64,000 bases of DNA from Phallusia mammillata (GCA_003260075.1 QLIY01000658.1:1-64000), one strand, 5' to 3'; positions 20,801 through 33,473 are shown, numbered from the stretch's first letter. Translations and numbers: made by a program. The notes: generated from the letters alone by a model not told the origin.

Positions 20801-23455
20801 TTTTATAAGGTCCATTTGTACAGGGGGGCAAGGCAACTATTTTGTGATGCGATTGACTGTAGAGTATCAACCCAAATCCACCTTAGCCTGTAGTGTGTAA
20901 AGCAGTATTTCCTGAACTGTGTGGCACACAAAATATTCACTGTTTTAAGTAGAACCGTTCTCTTGGTGTTTTAGGATTTAATGACGAAATGCGAACATGC
21001 ATGAAAAAAGATTAAAAGCTCATTTTTTCTTTTGCAAAAAAAAAATAATATCACACACACCACTAAAGCTGCAATTTAACTTTCTTTGAACAACTTTTGT
21101 GTCGGCCTGCAAAGTGTGCCACTGAACGAAGTTTGGTTTGTTAATACGACATGCTGGAAAAGTTTGAGTAATATAGCCGTACACTTTTTAATTCATATTT
21201 CAGGAAAAATCATCAGAACTGACAACACACCTTCAACCTCTGTTGGATTTGGTAAAGCAAAATCAAATCTCTGGCAAAGGTGCTGACTATGTGAAGGCTC
21301 GATACAGATTGGCTTTGATGTATCTGATGAATATCTCATTCTACATGGCACTAAAGAGCAAAAGGTTATCTGTGCACAACCATCCTATTATTAGAAGACT
21401 TGTGGAATATAGAACAGTAAGGACTGAACTTCTTTGCACTAGCAAACAATAATACTAACATGATTGCTAATTTAAACTGAAAAACAGGTCTACAAAGTTT
21501 TGAAAATTTTACATAATTTTGATGTTTGCTTCTTTAATACGAAAGTATCAGAGGTACATGACAATTACAATAAAACAGTTTGAAAAAATAGTGGCAAATC
21601 TCTTAATCATGATGCAATATTTGAATTTTTAACTGGCATTTTTTAATGTTTTGGCAGTGAAATCGGAACTATGTTTAAGCATTTGGCAATAACTGTGAAA
21701 GAAGCCACATGTACACTTACATGCATTTTTTATATTACTTGCTAACATACACAATCATACATGTACACAAACTACACATTTTATGTATTTTTTGATTAGT
21801 TGATCAACAGATTGCAACCACTGGATGAAAAACTATCAACAGAAGTTGAAGAATTACTTCTGGATAACAACTACAACCAAAGGTGGTTTTGCAGAATTTA
21901 AAAAGCCATGGAAACAAACTGCTACCAATTGTTTTCTAACTTTTTGTAGCGCTTCTCAAGATGACTCAGAATCTGAAAGTGATGAGGAAGTGCCAGATGA
22001 TGAAAGATCTGAAAAAGAAAGAAATGAACAGCAAAGGCAAATGGTATAGCTTAAGATCAAAGTTGGAAAATGCACCCTTTGCCATGCTTTGAATATTTCA
22101 TGAAAAATTTTGATCAGTTTTGGGGGGGGGGGCAGAAGTGAACAGCAAAGGCAAACGGTATAGCTTAAGATCAAAGTTGGAAAATGCTCCCTTTGCCATG
22201 CTTTGAATATTTCATGAAAAATTTTGATCAGTTTTGGACGTTTGTAAGGTCCTTCGAAAATTGCGTTAAACAGAAGGTTTTCTTTTTTAGAATGTTAATC
22301 GTTCTGATGCAATCAATTACTACACAAACTTGGAAAGAAAACGGAAGATTGATGCTGCTGCTAAAACAGAAAAGTGAATTCATGTTGTTAAAATTTAAAG
22401 TTGGGTCTCAAGAATTTTATGTTTGTTTCAGTTTACCTATGGAAGAAAACTTGGATGAGCAGAACACTGAAGAGGATGAGAGAAGAGCAATTAGTTACTC
22501 GGTAAATTTTGTTTGCTCTGTGTATGTTTTTATGCTGCGAACCTTTATGCAGCATGTTTGCAAAATTAAAAATTGGCAACTATTTTGAATTCAACACATG
22601 AGATACCACTAGGTTGTAGTAAAACCACAATTGTTTATTGGTAAAACAAACACAGATAAAGTGCAAACGAAGTGTTTACTTCATGTAATAATACTGTAAG
22701 CCCCAGAAGGGTATCTGAAATCAGTACATTGATTTCAATACTCGTAATTGAAACTTAAAGCCGGAATCACCCAGTCCGTTGCTTGGTGGGGGGGGGGGAT
22801 GAAGACTAAAAAGCCTATATATTTATATATTTTGCTATTACAGCATTGTCAGTATCTTATTCAAATAGAATCCTCTATCAAATAGAATCTTCTATTCTAT
22901 TTGAATCTTCTATTCTATTTGAATCTTCTATTCTAATTTTCTATTCTATTTGAATAAGATACTGACGATGCTGTAATAGCGAAATATATATATCTTCAAA
23001 AACCAAAGGGTGAAGGACTAAGTGTTTTTCTGAACTTACATACGTTGATTTCAGTCAGCTCTTAATATTATTTTTTAAATATTTATATTTTCGTTCATTA
23101 AAAACGCGTTATCTTGTGGAAAAATTGGGTCTTTAGTTCCACCGTTTATCAACCTTGTTGAAAATGCTTGTTTTAAAAAAACCATCGGCAGAACTATCAA
23201 AAATTAAGCCAAATGTCAAAAGCATGAAGTTGGAACCGTATTTCTGTTTTTTTGCAGATGAATAAAAACGAAGGCCTAAAGGGAAAGAAGCGAAAAATTG
23301 ACAGAAACCCACGTGTTAAGCACCGCGAACGCTTCCGCAAGGCGGCGATAAAGCGCAAGAGTCAGGTTCGCGTTTATAAACCGGAGATCCAGAAATACGG
23401 GGGCGAGGTTTCCGGAATAAGAGCTGGTTTGGTACGGAGTGTCAAAATCAAATAG
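17857..23455 (+). CDS. utp3: UTP3/SAS10, small-subunit processome protein
   Basis: Thirteen exons with consistent phases: 17857-17891, 17957-18017, 18427-18534, 19520-19604, 19762-19836, 20158-20261, 20375-20521, 21204-21416, 21800-21882, 21950-22043, 22291-22373, 22432-22501 and 23258-23455. They give about 451 residues, near the size of human UTP3. The N-terminus is basic (MARGRKKRETTK) and leads into acidic stretches and the SAS10 signature IPSNKAWGRKKSSYYGAE. The Sas10/Utp3/C1D domain is encoded mainly by exon 8 (YRLALMYLMNISFYMALK, HNHPIIRRLVEYRT). The C-terminal Sas10 domain is clear: MNKNEGLKGKKRKIDRNPR, then YGGEVSGIRAGLVRSVKIK. The family acts in the nucleolus in 18S pre-rRNA processing and was first described as a yeast silencing factor. 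The 3' edge of exon 10 also appears as a partial assembly copy after a G run at 22122-22132. Confidence 0.95.
18592..19210. mobile_element. Possible MITE in a UTP3 intron
   Basis: The left end ATATATACCAGATTGGAAAG (18592-18611) is inverted at 19191-19210 as CTTTCCAATCTGGCATATAT, with two mismatches in 20. No target duplication is clear. A short internal duplication (GCGTGACGATC / GCATGACGATC) is interrupted by an N at 19092. There is no coding capacity. Confidence 0.55.
22016..22237. repeat. Direct duplication across UTP3 exon 10 end, joined by a G run
   Basis: About 105 bases ending at 22121 recur at 22134-22237 after eleven G. The second copy repeats the last exon 10 codons (AACAGCAAAGGCAAACG) and the donor GTATAGC. 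It is not used as an exon because the reading frame is complete with the first copy. Confidence 0.85.
22788..22798. repeat. 11-base G run in a UTP3 intron
   Basis: It belongs to the class of short homopolymers seen at assembly joints, but no clear flanking duplication is visible here. It lies just upstream of the fold-back at 22828. Confidence 0.7.
22828..22995. repeat. Fold-back element with hammerhead-like cores on both arms
   Basis: The left arm (GCTATTACAGCATTGTCAGT...) is inverted in the right arm (...ACTGACGATGCTGTAATAGC). Between them lie tandem copies of TTCTATTTGAATC. The right arm reads CTGACGATGC-TGTAATA-GCGAAA (about 22962-22984) on the plus strand. The left arm gives the same on the minus strand. 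This resembles a decayed hammerhead core. It is in the last UTP3 intron. Confidence 0.75.
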
Positions 23456-25465
23456 GAATTCGCTGGTCTTTCTTGCTGAAACATCAGTCGAAGCACTTAA
23501 CATCAAGCCAAGCCTAGGCGTTTCAAGATGGCGGTCTTGTCCACACCATGAAGGATGTTGGAATTTATACATTGTTGGGTCTTCAGACAGATTAAATGGT
23601 GCCTTATTCGTGTGTTTGTGTCAACTATTTTTCGAAATTTCGACAGCATGTTACTTGAAACTGTGTTTTGTCCGAACATATATCTACTTCAAAGTTCAAA
23701 CTACACATATATCCGAAATTTTAGGTAACCATACCGAACACACATGGTCGGTTAATTTTGTAAAGTTGCCATATTTCCATGCATAATATGGATGCATGAT
23801 GATTCTGCGATATCAAAATATAAATAAACATTAACAGTATCAGGTACGTAAGACTTACAAAATAAAACCTTTCTAAACTTGCAAGGTGCTATTATTTCTC
23901 TTTAAAGTTTTGCCCTAAGCCGGTCATACTCTATTGTGTGCAGTGGTTCCCAACCAGGGCCCTTGGCCCCCCAAGGGACCACGAGCTGTGGTCCGGGGGG
24001 CCACGGGTGTAGATTCACCAGAATCACCCTCTAAAAACCATTTTCTTTTTAACATTATTCCCCAATTTAATCGACTATTTCACATACTATTTGTCTATAG
24101 TGAGGTTTTTTACAATTACAGATTCTTATTTACGCTACTGAACCTGTTTAAAGCCGAAATTAGTACCAAATTTCAACACGAGATTGCCATTTACATTTTT
24201 AGGGGGGCCACAGGTCCTGTAGGGTTACTTGAGGGGGGCCATGAAGTCCAAAAGTTACTTTTAGGGGGCCACGGTCCACGAAAGGTTGGGAACCACTGAT
24301 TGTGTGTATTACAATGCTGCGGTATCGAGGCAAAAATATGCATTTACAAAGTCAGGTACGTGAGACTTGTAATAGGTGTCAGTTCAGTGCAGCGGAAAAC
24401 AGCGCCAAAGTTTTAAGCACTGTGCTGTGGTATGCCGGCCGCATGTGGTTGACATGCTTGATCACCTGTGCGTAATGCTTCCTTTCAACCGTAGGCAATA
24501 CCACGAAATGGTTTTTCCCATTCCCCTTTAGGCAGTTTCCAGTAACCCCAGGTTTCAATTACAAGTCTACAAATACCTTTTTGTGGATTTGGAAGGCGTG
24601 TGAAACCTCTGTATGATCATTTTAGATTGTCTACATTTTAAAATGCATTGTCTTCGCCGAAATGGAGATTTTCGTAACCTCACATTTGGAGGTGGATCAT
24701 TTTTTGGTTCACTAGTTCTCTTAAGAGCACAGAAACCTACAGACTGCATTCTTTGCTTTTACCATCGTTCTTTGAGGAGCTTTCGTGCAGTCGTTGAACA
24801 CCCTATTACGTCGGCTAGCTTAGTCTTTTTACCGGAGCATGAACAGTCGTGCTGTGACAAAGCCAAATTAGTGTGTCCTAAAAATATCTGTGTCCAGTGC
24901 ACAGCCGAAAGTTTGTTTGGGTTTGATAAGGCAAGGAAGCGTTTCACTAACAGCGGTTTGTCTGCGTCCAGGATTCACCCGCTGTTTGCGTTTATGTGTA
25001 TTGGGGTTTAAGTGCATCAGACAACTTACGAAGGCAACTGTCTGGACAGCTATAATGCGATATTTTTTCAGAGTATCGTTTTATGTGTGTAATTTTTTGT
25101 GCAACGTGTTTGAGTACTTTTTCATGGCTGTTAAAAGTTTAAAACGACAACTTTCTTTTACCAAAGAACCCTATAAAAAATAGAGTTATAGAGTTCTTTG
25201 CTTTTACCAGTTCTTTTCGCTGAATGAAACAGCACTTATTGTAATGACTCAGCTTATGTGAGTAATGAGAAATGTGCTTTTTCACCGGTAACTGGTCAGC
25301 GTAATATTTTTTGCTAGTCATGCTTGCAGAATTTGCCATTTGCATAGTACAAGGTTCTAAACTTGCGTGAAAACTAATTAACACGTACTTTGTTTGCAGT
25401 TTAGGATATAATAACGGGATTTTTAGCTTTCACTACATTTCCAATAATTCCATTGAAAGAAAATC
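23456..25465. other. Intergenic region between UTP3 and PGD
   Basis: Two kilobases between the UTP3 stop and the PGD start. It holds one hAT-type element (23941-24298). A 132-codon open frame at 24613-25011 has no recognisable domain or splice context, and I do not call it a gene. The last few hundred bases should contain the PGD promoter. AG sites shortly before the PGD ATG (for example TTTGCAG near 25400) could be 5' untranslated-region splice acceptors. Confidence 0.5.
23941..24298. mobile_element. Non-autonomous hAT-type element (family 1)
   Basis: The ends are CAGTGGTTCCCAACC and GGTTGGGAACCACTG, with a perfect 8-bp target duplication ATTGTGTG (23933-23940 and 24299-24306). It is 358 bp and closely related to the element at 7152-7500, with the same GGGGGCCAC blocks and the same AT-rich core. 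It has no transposase frame. Confidence 0.93.
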
Positions 25466-28400
25466 ATGGCAGAACCAGTGTAAGTTATTCTTTGCTAAAA
25501 AATGTGTACATTTTAACAAAAAGTTTAACAAATGTTGTTACAGCGCTGATATTGCATTAATTGGATTGGCTGTTATGGTAAGTTAAATCTTCATGTAAAT
25601 ATTTGTTGAACGTGCAAGTAAAATGATGTTTTTAATTTCAGGGCCAAAACATTATCTTGAACATGAATGATCATGGATTTGTCGTAAGTTAATTACTTTT
25701 ATTTAAGAGTTTTTTGATTCAGTACCTAAAGACAAGTTTTTTGCATTACCTAAAAAACAGATCTCTTTAATACCTGCAAAAACTAGTAAACCAGGAAATC
25801 TTTTTCTTTTTTAGGTTTGTGCCTACAATCGTACTGTCGAAAAAGTTGATCGTTTCTTGGCTAATGAAGCAAAAGGAACAAAGATTGTTGGAGCTCATTC
25901 AGTCAAAGAAATGATCTCAAAACTTAAAAAGCCACGAAGAGTAATGATGCTTGTAAAGGCTGGAAGTGCAGTAGATGCCTTTATTGATCAACTGGTTAGT
26001 ACTTTGCTTAATTATAACCGGACCTTTACTAAATCACAGTATGCCAAGCCTATTAAAGATGTTATGCTGAATCGGCCAGTCACCAAGCATTTTCATATGG
26101 CAAAGAGTAGGCTAGAAAAATCTGGGAATGCTTGGTGACTTGCTGATTCAGTATAGTGCCTTCGATGAGCCTGACATACTGTGATTTATGTGTAAGTGGT
26201 AATCGCTGATCTGCATAGACCAGTGGTTCTCAAAGTATGGGTCGCGACCCAAACATGGGTCGCGCAGGGTCAAAAAATGGGTCGTTCAATGGTGATTCAA
26301 TTCTGCCCAAACGAATTTTCTTAAAGCAGTAGTAAAGTCACCTCACTCGACCACGTTGTACAGTAAAATAAACCAATTATTACCACATACAGACAATAGC
26401 CTTCCAACTTTACTGTTACGCATGCCCCATGCGCATGACGATTGATACGGAGCACNTTGATCTGAAAATTTGGGATTCACTTCTATCAATGATCATGGTG
26501 CTGCAAAGTCGCAATGTGTGCTGTGTTATGCAGTGTTACAACTGGTTGTCTGTGTCTTTTTCTATTTCATGCATATCAGAAAAATTTTTTTTTGATGTTT
26601 GAGGCTTGGGTCGTGAGATGTTCATAAAACTCAGATTTGGGTCGCGGTCAAAAAAGTTTGAGAACCACTGGCATAGACGCTTCAGGGCTGATCCTAATTA
26701 CGAATTTATGTTCAGCTTAAATGACCTATTGCATTGTTTTAAATGTTATGTTTTCATACCAATATGAACTGAAAATTAAAAAAAAGCTTTATATGTAGGT
26801 GCCACATCTTGAAGCTGGTGACATAATCATAGATGGAGGAAACTCAGAATATTTAGATACAATTCGACGATGCAAAGCTTTGGATGAAAAGAAGATTTTA
26901 TTTGTTGGTTCTGGGGTGTCTGGAGGTGAAGATGGAGCTCGTTATGGTCCATCTCTTATGCCAGGTGGATCTCCTGCAGCTTGGTGAGTAATGCAATTGG
27001 TTCTGCCTATTTATCCAGGATCAGTGGTGTACACAAGGGAACATTTCAAACTTCATAGGAATTTGGTCGTTTGGGGTTCATTTACTTTTTCATTTTTTGT
27101 GCTAAATTGAAATACAGACAAGTTGTAAGAAGGTCAATTTTCAGCTGGAATAAATGGATTGTAATATAATATAACACAGTGTTTTGGGAAATTAACAAGT
27201 TGAGGTGTTAACCCGCTCTTAAAACTTTTGCCCCTGTACAGGGTGTTGTCCTTAGTAATGACTAGTTTGGGTGTTAACTTAAGATAACACTATTATTGGT
27301 TTTTATTGCTGGATTGGTCTTGAAGCATTCATGCATAGTGCAATAACGTTTTTTTTCTAAATAACTTGGTATAGCCACTTATACAGCAATACAAAAGCAT
27401 ACACTGACTTGTCAGTTTTTTGTCACAAATTTAAAAAAAAGCATGAATTGCATACCATTATTATTGAATGTATTTTTTGAAGGTCGCACATCAAGCCAAT
27501 CTTCCAGGGAATAGCTGCAAAAGTTGGAAGTGAGCCATGTTGTGATTGGGTGAGTGAGAATTTTTGACTATTTGTTTCAATGCATAAAGGTTAAAGACCT
27601 TGGCAGGATCTTATGTGAAATTTCCTGTGAGTTACAAATTGATGTGTATTCAAGGTTGCCTGCGAATGTCAAATAGTTTTGCCATGAAAAATACCACACT
27701 TGACAGCAAAATAAGCTTTTTAAATCTTTACCGTGCTAAAATTGCCTTTTTGATATATTTTAACCATGAATGTAAAAGCATATAGAGCCAATAAATGATA
27801 AGCTGCAGACAGTGCACACTGTTTCGACCTATAAGGTCTCATCAGTGCAGCTGGTGATGAGAGATCGGCCGCATTGGCTAGTGTAGCCATTCAACGGCAC
27901 TCCAGTTTGTTGGGAGCACAGGGTACAACCCGCTGCACTGATGAGACCTTATAGGTCGAAACAGTGTGCACTGTCTGCAGCTTAACCATGAATATTTTAA
28001 CAAACCCAACAACTAAAATAAACTTACAAAAGCTAAGCATAATATTAAATTTATAGAGCTATTCTAGCAATTGTATTTTGTATTTTTTTGCCAAAAACAA
28101 TTTGCCAAAAGAGCTTTAGAAATTTGAATCAAAATATACTAAACTGTAAACTTTAAAAGTATAAGTCTTAAGTTTATTTAACCAGAATCAACATTCTCTA
28201 CTTTGAAGTTGTTTTCAATGACACTTTTTGTTTGTTTTGCAGGTGGGTGAAAACGGTGCCGGTCATTATGTGAAGATGGTACACAATGGGATTGAGTATG
28301 GAGACATGCAACTTATTTGCGAAACCTATCACATTATGAAAACTGTGTTAAATATGAGCAACGATGAAATATCAGAGGTAATGAATCATACTTTATTTCT

Positions 28401-31400
28401 AGAACATGTAACAGCACAAATTTTCAACCCAAAGCATTTTTTTACTCACATACAGTCACACAATATATCAGTTTATATTTGTTGGGGGAAAAAACTTGTT
28501 ATTTAGAATATAAAATTGTGAAATTGAACATTGTAATACAAAAACATCAACAAATGCTGCTCATGTCCATAGATGGAGTCATCATTTATGTTTGTGGTTT
28601 CACCAAATACTTGATAACATGTAACCAGACATGATCTAGCACTATCGAACCCAACTGTAAACATGCTGAAGGCTTCCTGCCGTTTACACATTATGTCCAC
28701 CTGTACCATATCGAGTTGTTAATTTGTTTCATGTTAATTATGTCTGATGCATGCAGGCACAGTAGTAAATCAAATCTGCTATAAAACAGCAACATACAGC
28801 ATTTCCTATCTGTTGAAAAATTTGACAATTAGTTTTGGGATGATTAATTGTTAAAATCATAACATATTTTGCAATATTGTGCTGATACTAAAAGTTTAGT
28901 CATGTGAGCTGTGATAATGACTTGTTTGTAAAATAATTATTTTTTGAACCATGTGTTGATATTGTTGTGTTGCAACAGATAAAGAAACTTGTATCAAAAC
29001 TATCAAGGGGTATTTCTATCTCTTATTTAACCAGATGGTTTCTACTTTTGCAGTATTTTTTTTCAACTTTTATTAAACCTCGGGGGTTAATATTTGCCAA
29101 TGACACTTTTGCCTGAACAATGCATTTGTGCAGTTTGGTACCAAAATACACACAGGCTGGCAACAGTCCATGGACCTGTGTGTGTTCAGCTCCAATTTAA
29201 GGTAGTGAAGACATTTACTTACTGTTCCTTTTGTCTAGTTTAAATATTGTTTTAGTGTGGTTTGGTACCAAATTTTAACCAGACTGGCCTCAGCACCTAT
29301 GTGTGCTAACTCTCAATTTAAATTGTTTTTTTGAAGTTTAAAAACAGAAAAAAGTAAAATGGTGAGCTCCAGCAAGTTTAGCTCTCATCTATCAATTGTG
29401 CCCTCCACATTTAGGCGCTCCATATCGTTTCAACAGTGTGCAGCTATTTCCGGCTTGGTGATCGTTTTAGTGCAGTTGTGTTTCTATGTTTTCTTTCACC
29501 AAGCGAAATAAACCAAGCGCAACTCAAACACAGGGTACTTAGGTCACCTAGTAAGTATTGATAATGTGCATTTAACATTTCTAGGTGTTTGCTGAATGGA
29601 ACAAAGGGGAACTAGACTCATTCCTAATTGAAATCACCACTGACATAATGAAGTTCCGTGACACAGACGGTACTCACCTTCTTGACAAAATACGGGATGC
29701 CGCTGGACAGAAAGGAACTGGAAAATGGACTGCTATTTCTGCCTTGGACCAGGGAATGCCTGTAACACTGATTGGTATGTTAGTAGCCACTAGTTATGTT
29801 AAAAGTTTTTGTACATACCAGAGTGATGTCTGGTTGTCCAAGTCATTAAAGAATATGCTCAAAACCTTTTTTATTTGTCCAAATTAATTGTTTGACATTT
29901 CTGTTCATCTGTGCCAGAAAACTTGTAAAGAAAAATGACTGATCACATTAGCTCACAATGCTCAGTTATATATTTAATATTAAGTTTGGATGCTTTTTCC
30001 ACTTTTCTGGCAATAAAAAATCTTACTTATGCTCATTCTTCTACCTAAGTGAAGTAAAATGTTTTTTGGTACTAATGTTTTATTCCATGACATTAATTTT
30101 AGGTGAATCTGTATTTGCACGTTGCCTGTCATCACTGAAAGATGAGCGAGTTATAGCTTCCAAGCAGCTTGCTGGCCCTACAGTGTCATTCCAAGGTGAC
30201 AGAAAAGCATTCCTTGAGGACCTAAAACAGGTTTGTTATAGTGAAAATCAGTTTTTGTTTTTAATCATAGCCGAAACCCAAGTCTCAAAACTCAAAAGGC
30301 TGACCCAACTTAAAATGCTATGTCAAACTAAGTGACTTTAAAAAAAATGTGTGTTAATTACAGTATTCAAGGTCTGTTACAGGAACCATATGTAATTTAC
30401 ATTGGCACAATTGCTGTTCCTGTCCATGTCTAAGCACTATGTCAGGGTTCGACAACCTTTTAGGCGACATGTGCCAATTTACTTGTTATTTCCATGTTTT
30501 AATGACCATGCATGCCAACGTTTTTCTAAATAATGGTGGTTCATGCCAGCAGATATCAATAATAAGGAGAAAGCAGAACATTTTGTGCATGTAAGGCTGA
30601 ATTTTAAGACAATGGTTTGATAAAAACTGAAAACAAGCAGTGTAACAGGTTAAATTGTTACTTCAATATAAACGTTCTGCTTTCTCCTTATTATTGTTAC
30701 TTCAATATAAATGCAAATCGGTTGGCGTGTCATGAAAAACCACCTCTCGTGCCAAGGTTGGAACGCATGCCAGGGGTTGCCGACCCCTGCACTACGTAGT
30801 GTCAAAGGCATTTCCAAATGCATTTTTGTTTAGGCTCTGTATGCTTCCAAAATCATCTCTTACACACAAGGCTTTATGCTTATGAGGGAGGCCGCAAAAC
30901 AATTCAAATGGAATCTAAACTATGGTGGTATCGCCCTCATGTGGCGAGGAGGGTGTATTATTCGAAGGTAAGACATATTAAATTTTTCACTTTGCTAAAG
31001 TTGCATTTGACAATATATGTTTTTGTTCCAGTGTTTTCTTGGGCAAAATCAAGGAGGCATTTGATAAGAATCATAATCTTACCAATCTTTTGCTTGATGA
31101 TTTTTTCAAGCAAGCCATTCAGCGTGCACAGGTAAGTGACATGACAAAGTTAAGAAATATTTCCTCTTGGTTTCAAATTGTTTGTTTTGGGGTCTGGGTG
31201 TGTGACATACAAATATTGGTAAAACCCCACCTTTTAATTTATCTCTGTAACATTTGTGCAAATAGGTTTACCCAGACTATATTAACGGCAAATTGTTTAC
31301 TATGAGAGTTTCAATTGATCATAGCATTTGCGCAGAAACCTGGCCATAATGTTTTGTCCATTGAGGAAATGACAAGGCACAACTGTCTTTTTTAAATGGA

Positions 31401-32178
31401 TATATTTAATTTAAGTTTTATGATTACTTGTCACTGATGTCTTGCCCGCAACGTATCACATCACAAGCATGTTTATCTAATAATTTCATATTAACCACCA
31501 TCCACCAAGGCAGAAACTTTTAATATTTTTATTATTGTCAACAATAGAACAACCAGATAAAATTCATTTATTGCCTGTAAAAAAATTGTTAACAAAGACA
31601 ATGTCAAATTACCTCTTTTGCGGCAGAAGTCAGTTTGTATTTATTAATTTTACAGGATGGGTGGAGAAGGGTTGTAGCTTCTGCTGTCACAAATGGTGTT
31701 CCTGCTCCATGTCTTAGCACTGCACTGTCATTCTACGATGGTTATCGCCTTGAAAAATTGCCAGCCAATCTTATTCAGGTAGGGAATATAAAATACTACA
31801 CTGAAGAAGGCTATTAACCATAGAACCTATTTCACATGACTCATAATTTTTTAGAATGCGCTCAATGAATTAAAAAACATTTTTATGATGAATAATGTTT
31901 TTTTTTGCCTCAAAGATCATTCTCCTTGTGTAGTTTCATAGTAAATGCCACAGCTACAGTAAAATGTTCAGTAAATTGTCTGTTCTTTCACCAAATAATC
32001 CAAATACGAAATCATGTAAAATGCTGCAAACATTGAGTCAAAACCTTGACTTTTACAGGCACAGCGAGATTACTTTGGTGCTCACACCTATGAGCTTTTG
32101 AGTAACCCAGGCGAATTCCATCATACAAACTGGACTGGTCATGGAGGTCAAATCTCATCATCATCATACAATGCCTAA
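25466..32178 (+). CDS. pgd: 6-phosphogluconate dehydrogenase, decarboxylating
   Basis: Oxidises and decarboxylates 6-phosphogluconate to ribulose 5-phosphate with NADP+ in the cytosolic pentose phosphate pathway. Thirteen exons: 25466-25479, 25544-25577, 25642-25683, 25815-25994, 26799-26983, 27483-27549, 28243-28377, 29585-29774, 30103-30230, 30834-30967, 31032-31131, 31656-31778 and 32059-32178. All phases agree and give 483 residues, the same length as the human enzyme. The Rossmann motif [16 protein letters not shown] is at residues 7-22 and the NADP-selective AYNRT shortly after. DGGNSEY and [19 protein letters not shown] follow. The catalytic Lys is in [18 protein letters not shown] and the substrate loop is in [18 protein letters not shown]. 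The C-terminal [13 protein letters not shown] is also typical. Introns 4, 6 and 9 carry mobile elements. The gene is complete and looks functional. Confidence 0.97.
26221..26670. mobile_element. Non-autonomous hAT-type element in PGD intron 4
   Basis: The ends CAGTGGTTCTCAAAGTATGGG and AAGTTTGAGAACCACTG are flanked by an 8-bp target duplication GCATAGAC (26213-26220 and 26671-26678). It is 450 bp. Sub-terminal GGGTCGCG motifs occur on both sides. One N lies at 26456. There is no coding capacity. Confidence 0.93.
27802..27851 (-). ncRNA. Type I hammerhead ribozyme (minus strand arm)
   Basis: Exact mirror of the ribozyme at 27932-27981, so it has the same complete core and helices when the minus strand is transcribed. 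The predicted cleavage falls between 27808 and 27807. This strand is antisense to PGD, so it would be active only in antisense or element-derived RNA. Confidence 0.75.
27932..27981 (+). ncRNA. Type I hammerhead ribozyme (plus strand arm)
   Basis: All conserved parts are present in order. Stem I 5' strand GCTGCA (27932-27937); core CTGATGA (27938-27944). Stem II GACC/GGTC closes loop TTATA (27945-27957). GAA (27958-27960) follows. Stem III ACAGT/ACTGT closes loop GTGC (27961-27974). C17 is at 27975, and the stem I 3' strand TGCAGC is at 27976-27981. Predicted self-cleavage lies between 27975 and 27976. Both termini are in stem I and stem III is only 5 bp. That matches the type I hammerheads described in animal retrozymes and Penelope-like elements. 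Being sense to PGD, it could cut intron 6 RNA. Confidence 0.8.
30443..30789. mobile_element. Non-autonomous hAT-type element (family 2) in PGD intron 9
   Basis: The ends are CAGGGTTCGACAACC and GGTTGCCGACCCCTG. The target duplication is CACTATGT / CACTACGT (30435-30442 and 30790-30797), with one mismatch. It is the same family as the element at 58998-59314, sharing ACTTGTTATTTCCATGTTTT and AAACTGAAAACAAGCAGT. The right end lies only about 44 bases before PGD exon 10. Confidence 0.88.
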
Positions 32179-33400
32179 TCATTACACTATGCAGTATTTC
32201 ACAGTGTACATACATATACCTTACCTTTGTTGCACAATTCCATAAAAAAATCTGTGCTTTTTTATAAAAATGACTTCCAAATTGTTATTCAATTGGATAG
32301 GGTATCATTCAAAAGATTTGTTTTATAATTGTGTGTTCAGGCAAAGTTTAGTGATCTGTTTGCAATTTGTCTGGACAAATATGCTTGACAAATGGTCCGG
32401 TAATAATTTGTACATCAATTAAAAACACTATTAATGTTCCTTTTTTCTGGTATATCATATCCATACCCAAATTGAACTAAAAATCAGCGGAATTTTGTTC
32501 TTCTGAATTCTTACAGGTGGAAACAAACTAGCACAAAAGCTGTATAGTATTTTAGTTTTACCACTAACATTCTGAAATCCTTTCACTAACAGCTACATTA
32601 TGCACTTGTGTTAGCTAAAACTAACCGTAGTTGTATATTATGTGTACGATAAGGTTCTGCTGAATAAGTTCCATGATATTACATTGATAAGTTGCTATAT
32701 GCAAGGGTTGGTAATGGTAGTCTTGTTGCAACTCTTATGTGACTTTATTCAGAATACAATGTAGTAGACCAATGTGATTTCTGTTTATGTTTGTATGTGA
32801 TAGGGTTAGGCGCAGTTACAAAAAGTGTAAGGGCAGTAAAAAGATTACGATTTCAAAAACAGTACAACCTGCTTTGACAACTATAAAATTACCAGATTTA
32901 CATTTACTGGTTGAATTTGATTAAGCCTCTATAATTTCCATTTCATTTCTGAGAAAGTTGTTTTTGTCTACAAGCAGATACTCCTAGGTACATAGTAGTA
33001 ACATAATTTTTTTTTATTTAAGAAAAAAATTCTTGCCAAGCCTGTATGACTGTTGTCAAATTTAAACAAATGCCAATAATAATCTTTTTACAAGCACATT
33101 TTAATGCTCAAATAAACAATATAAACTGGAAAGGTGGTTTTAAGCAAATTTCTGTTTTTATTTTGTGTAAATGGGATATATTTAGTACAATCAATTTTTT
33201 GGGCTCCTATTGCTTTTTTTAAGTAAACTCTTACACAGTTGGCAATGACTTTTGTAAAAACAATAATATAACAAAGCAGGGTAGATCATCAACCTTTAAC
33301 CAACCAGGGTAAACTGAACACATTTATTCAAACAGTGTCAAATATATAACAAAAAATACAAAAGTAATAAAACTACAACAGGTTTATGATTCGTTACACT

Positions 33401-33401
<1 letters not shown>

Positions 33402-33473
<72 letters not shown>
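33402..33473. repeat. 72-base C homopolymer
   Basis: An uninterrupted C run. It is the first homopolymer of the block in which the runs are C rather than G on this strand. The sequence following it (AGATACGGCAACCTGCTACA) recurs at about 33669. Confidence 0.9.

Larger units (their letters stand above)
27800..27983. mobile_element. Fold-back element with 52-bp arms, in PGD intron 6
   Basis: The arms 27800-27851 and 27932-27983 are perfect inverted repeats of 52 bp around an 80-bp centre. Each arm contains a full hammerhead ribozyme (listed separately), one per strand. A decayed relative lies at about 50222-50382, sharing the inner motif CATATTGGCTAGTG / CGCATTGGCTAGTG. No target duplication is obvious. 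Confidence 0.9.

Noticed and set aside
22828..22995. CRISPR-like array (repeated TTCTATTTGAATC)
   Set aside because: The units are short, have no unique spacers, and sit inside a fold-back in a eukaryotic intron.
24613..25011. 132-codon open frame upstream of PGD
   Set aside because: No domain, no codon or splice support, and unremarkable composition; open frames of this length are expected in this much DNA.
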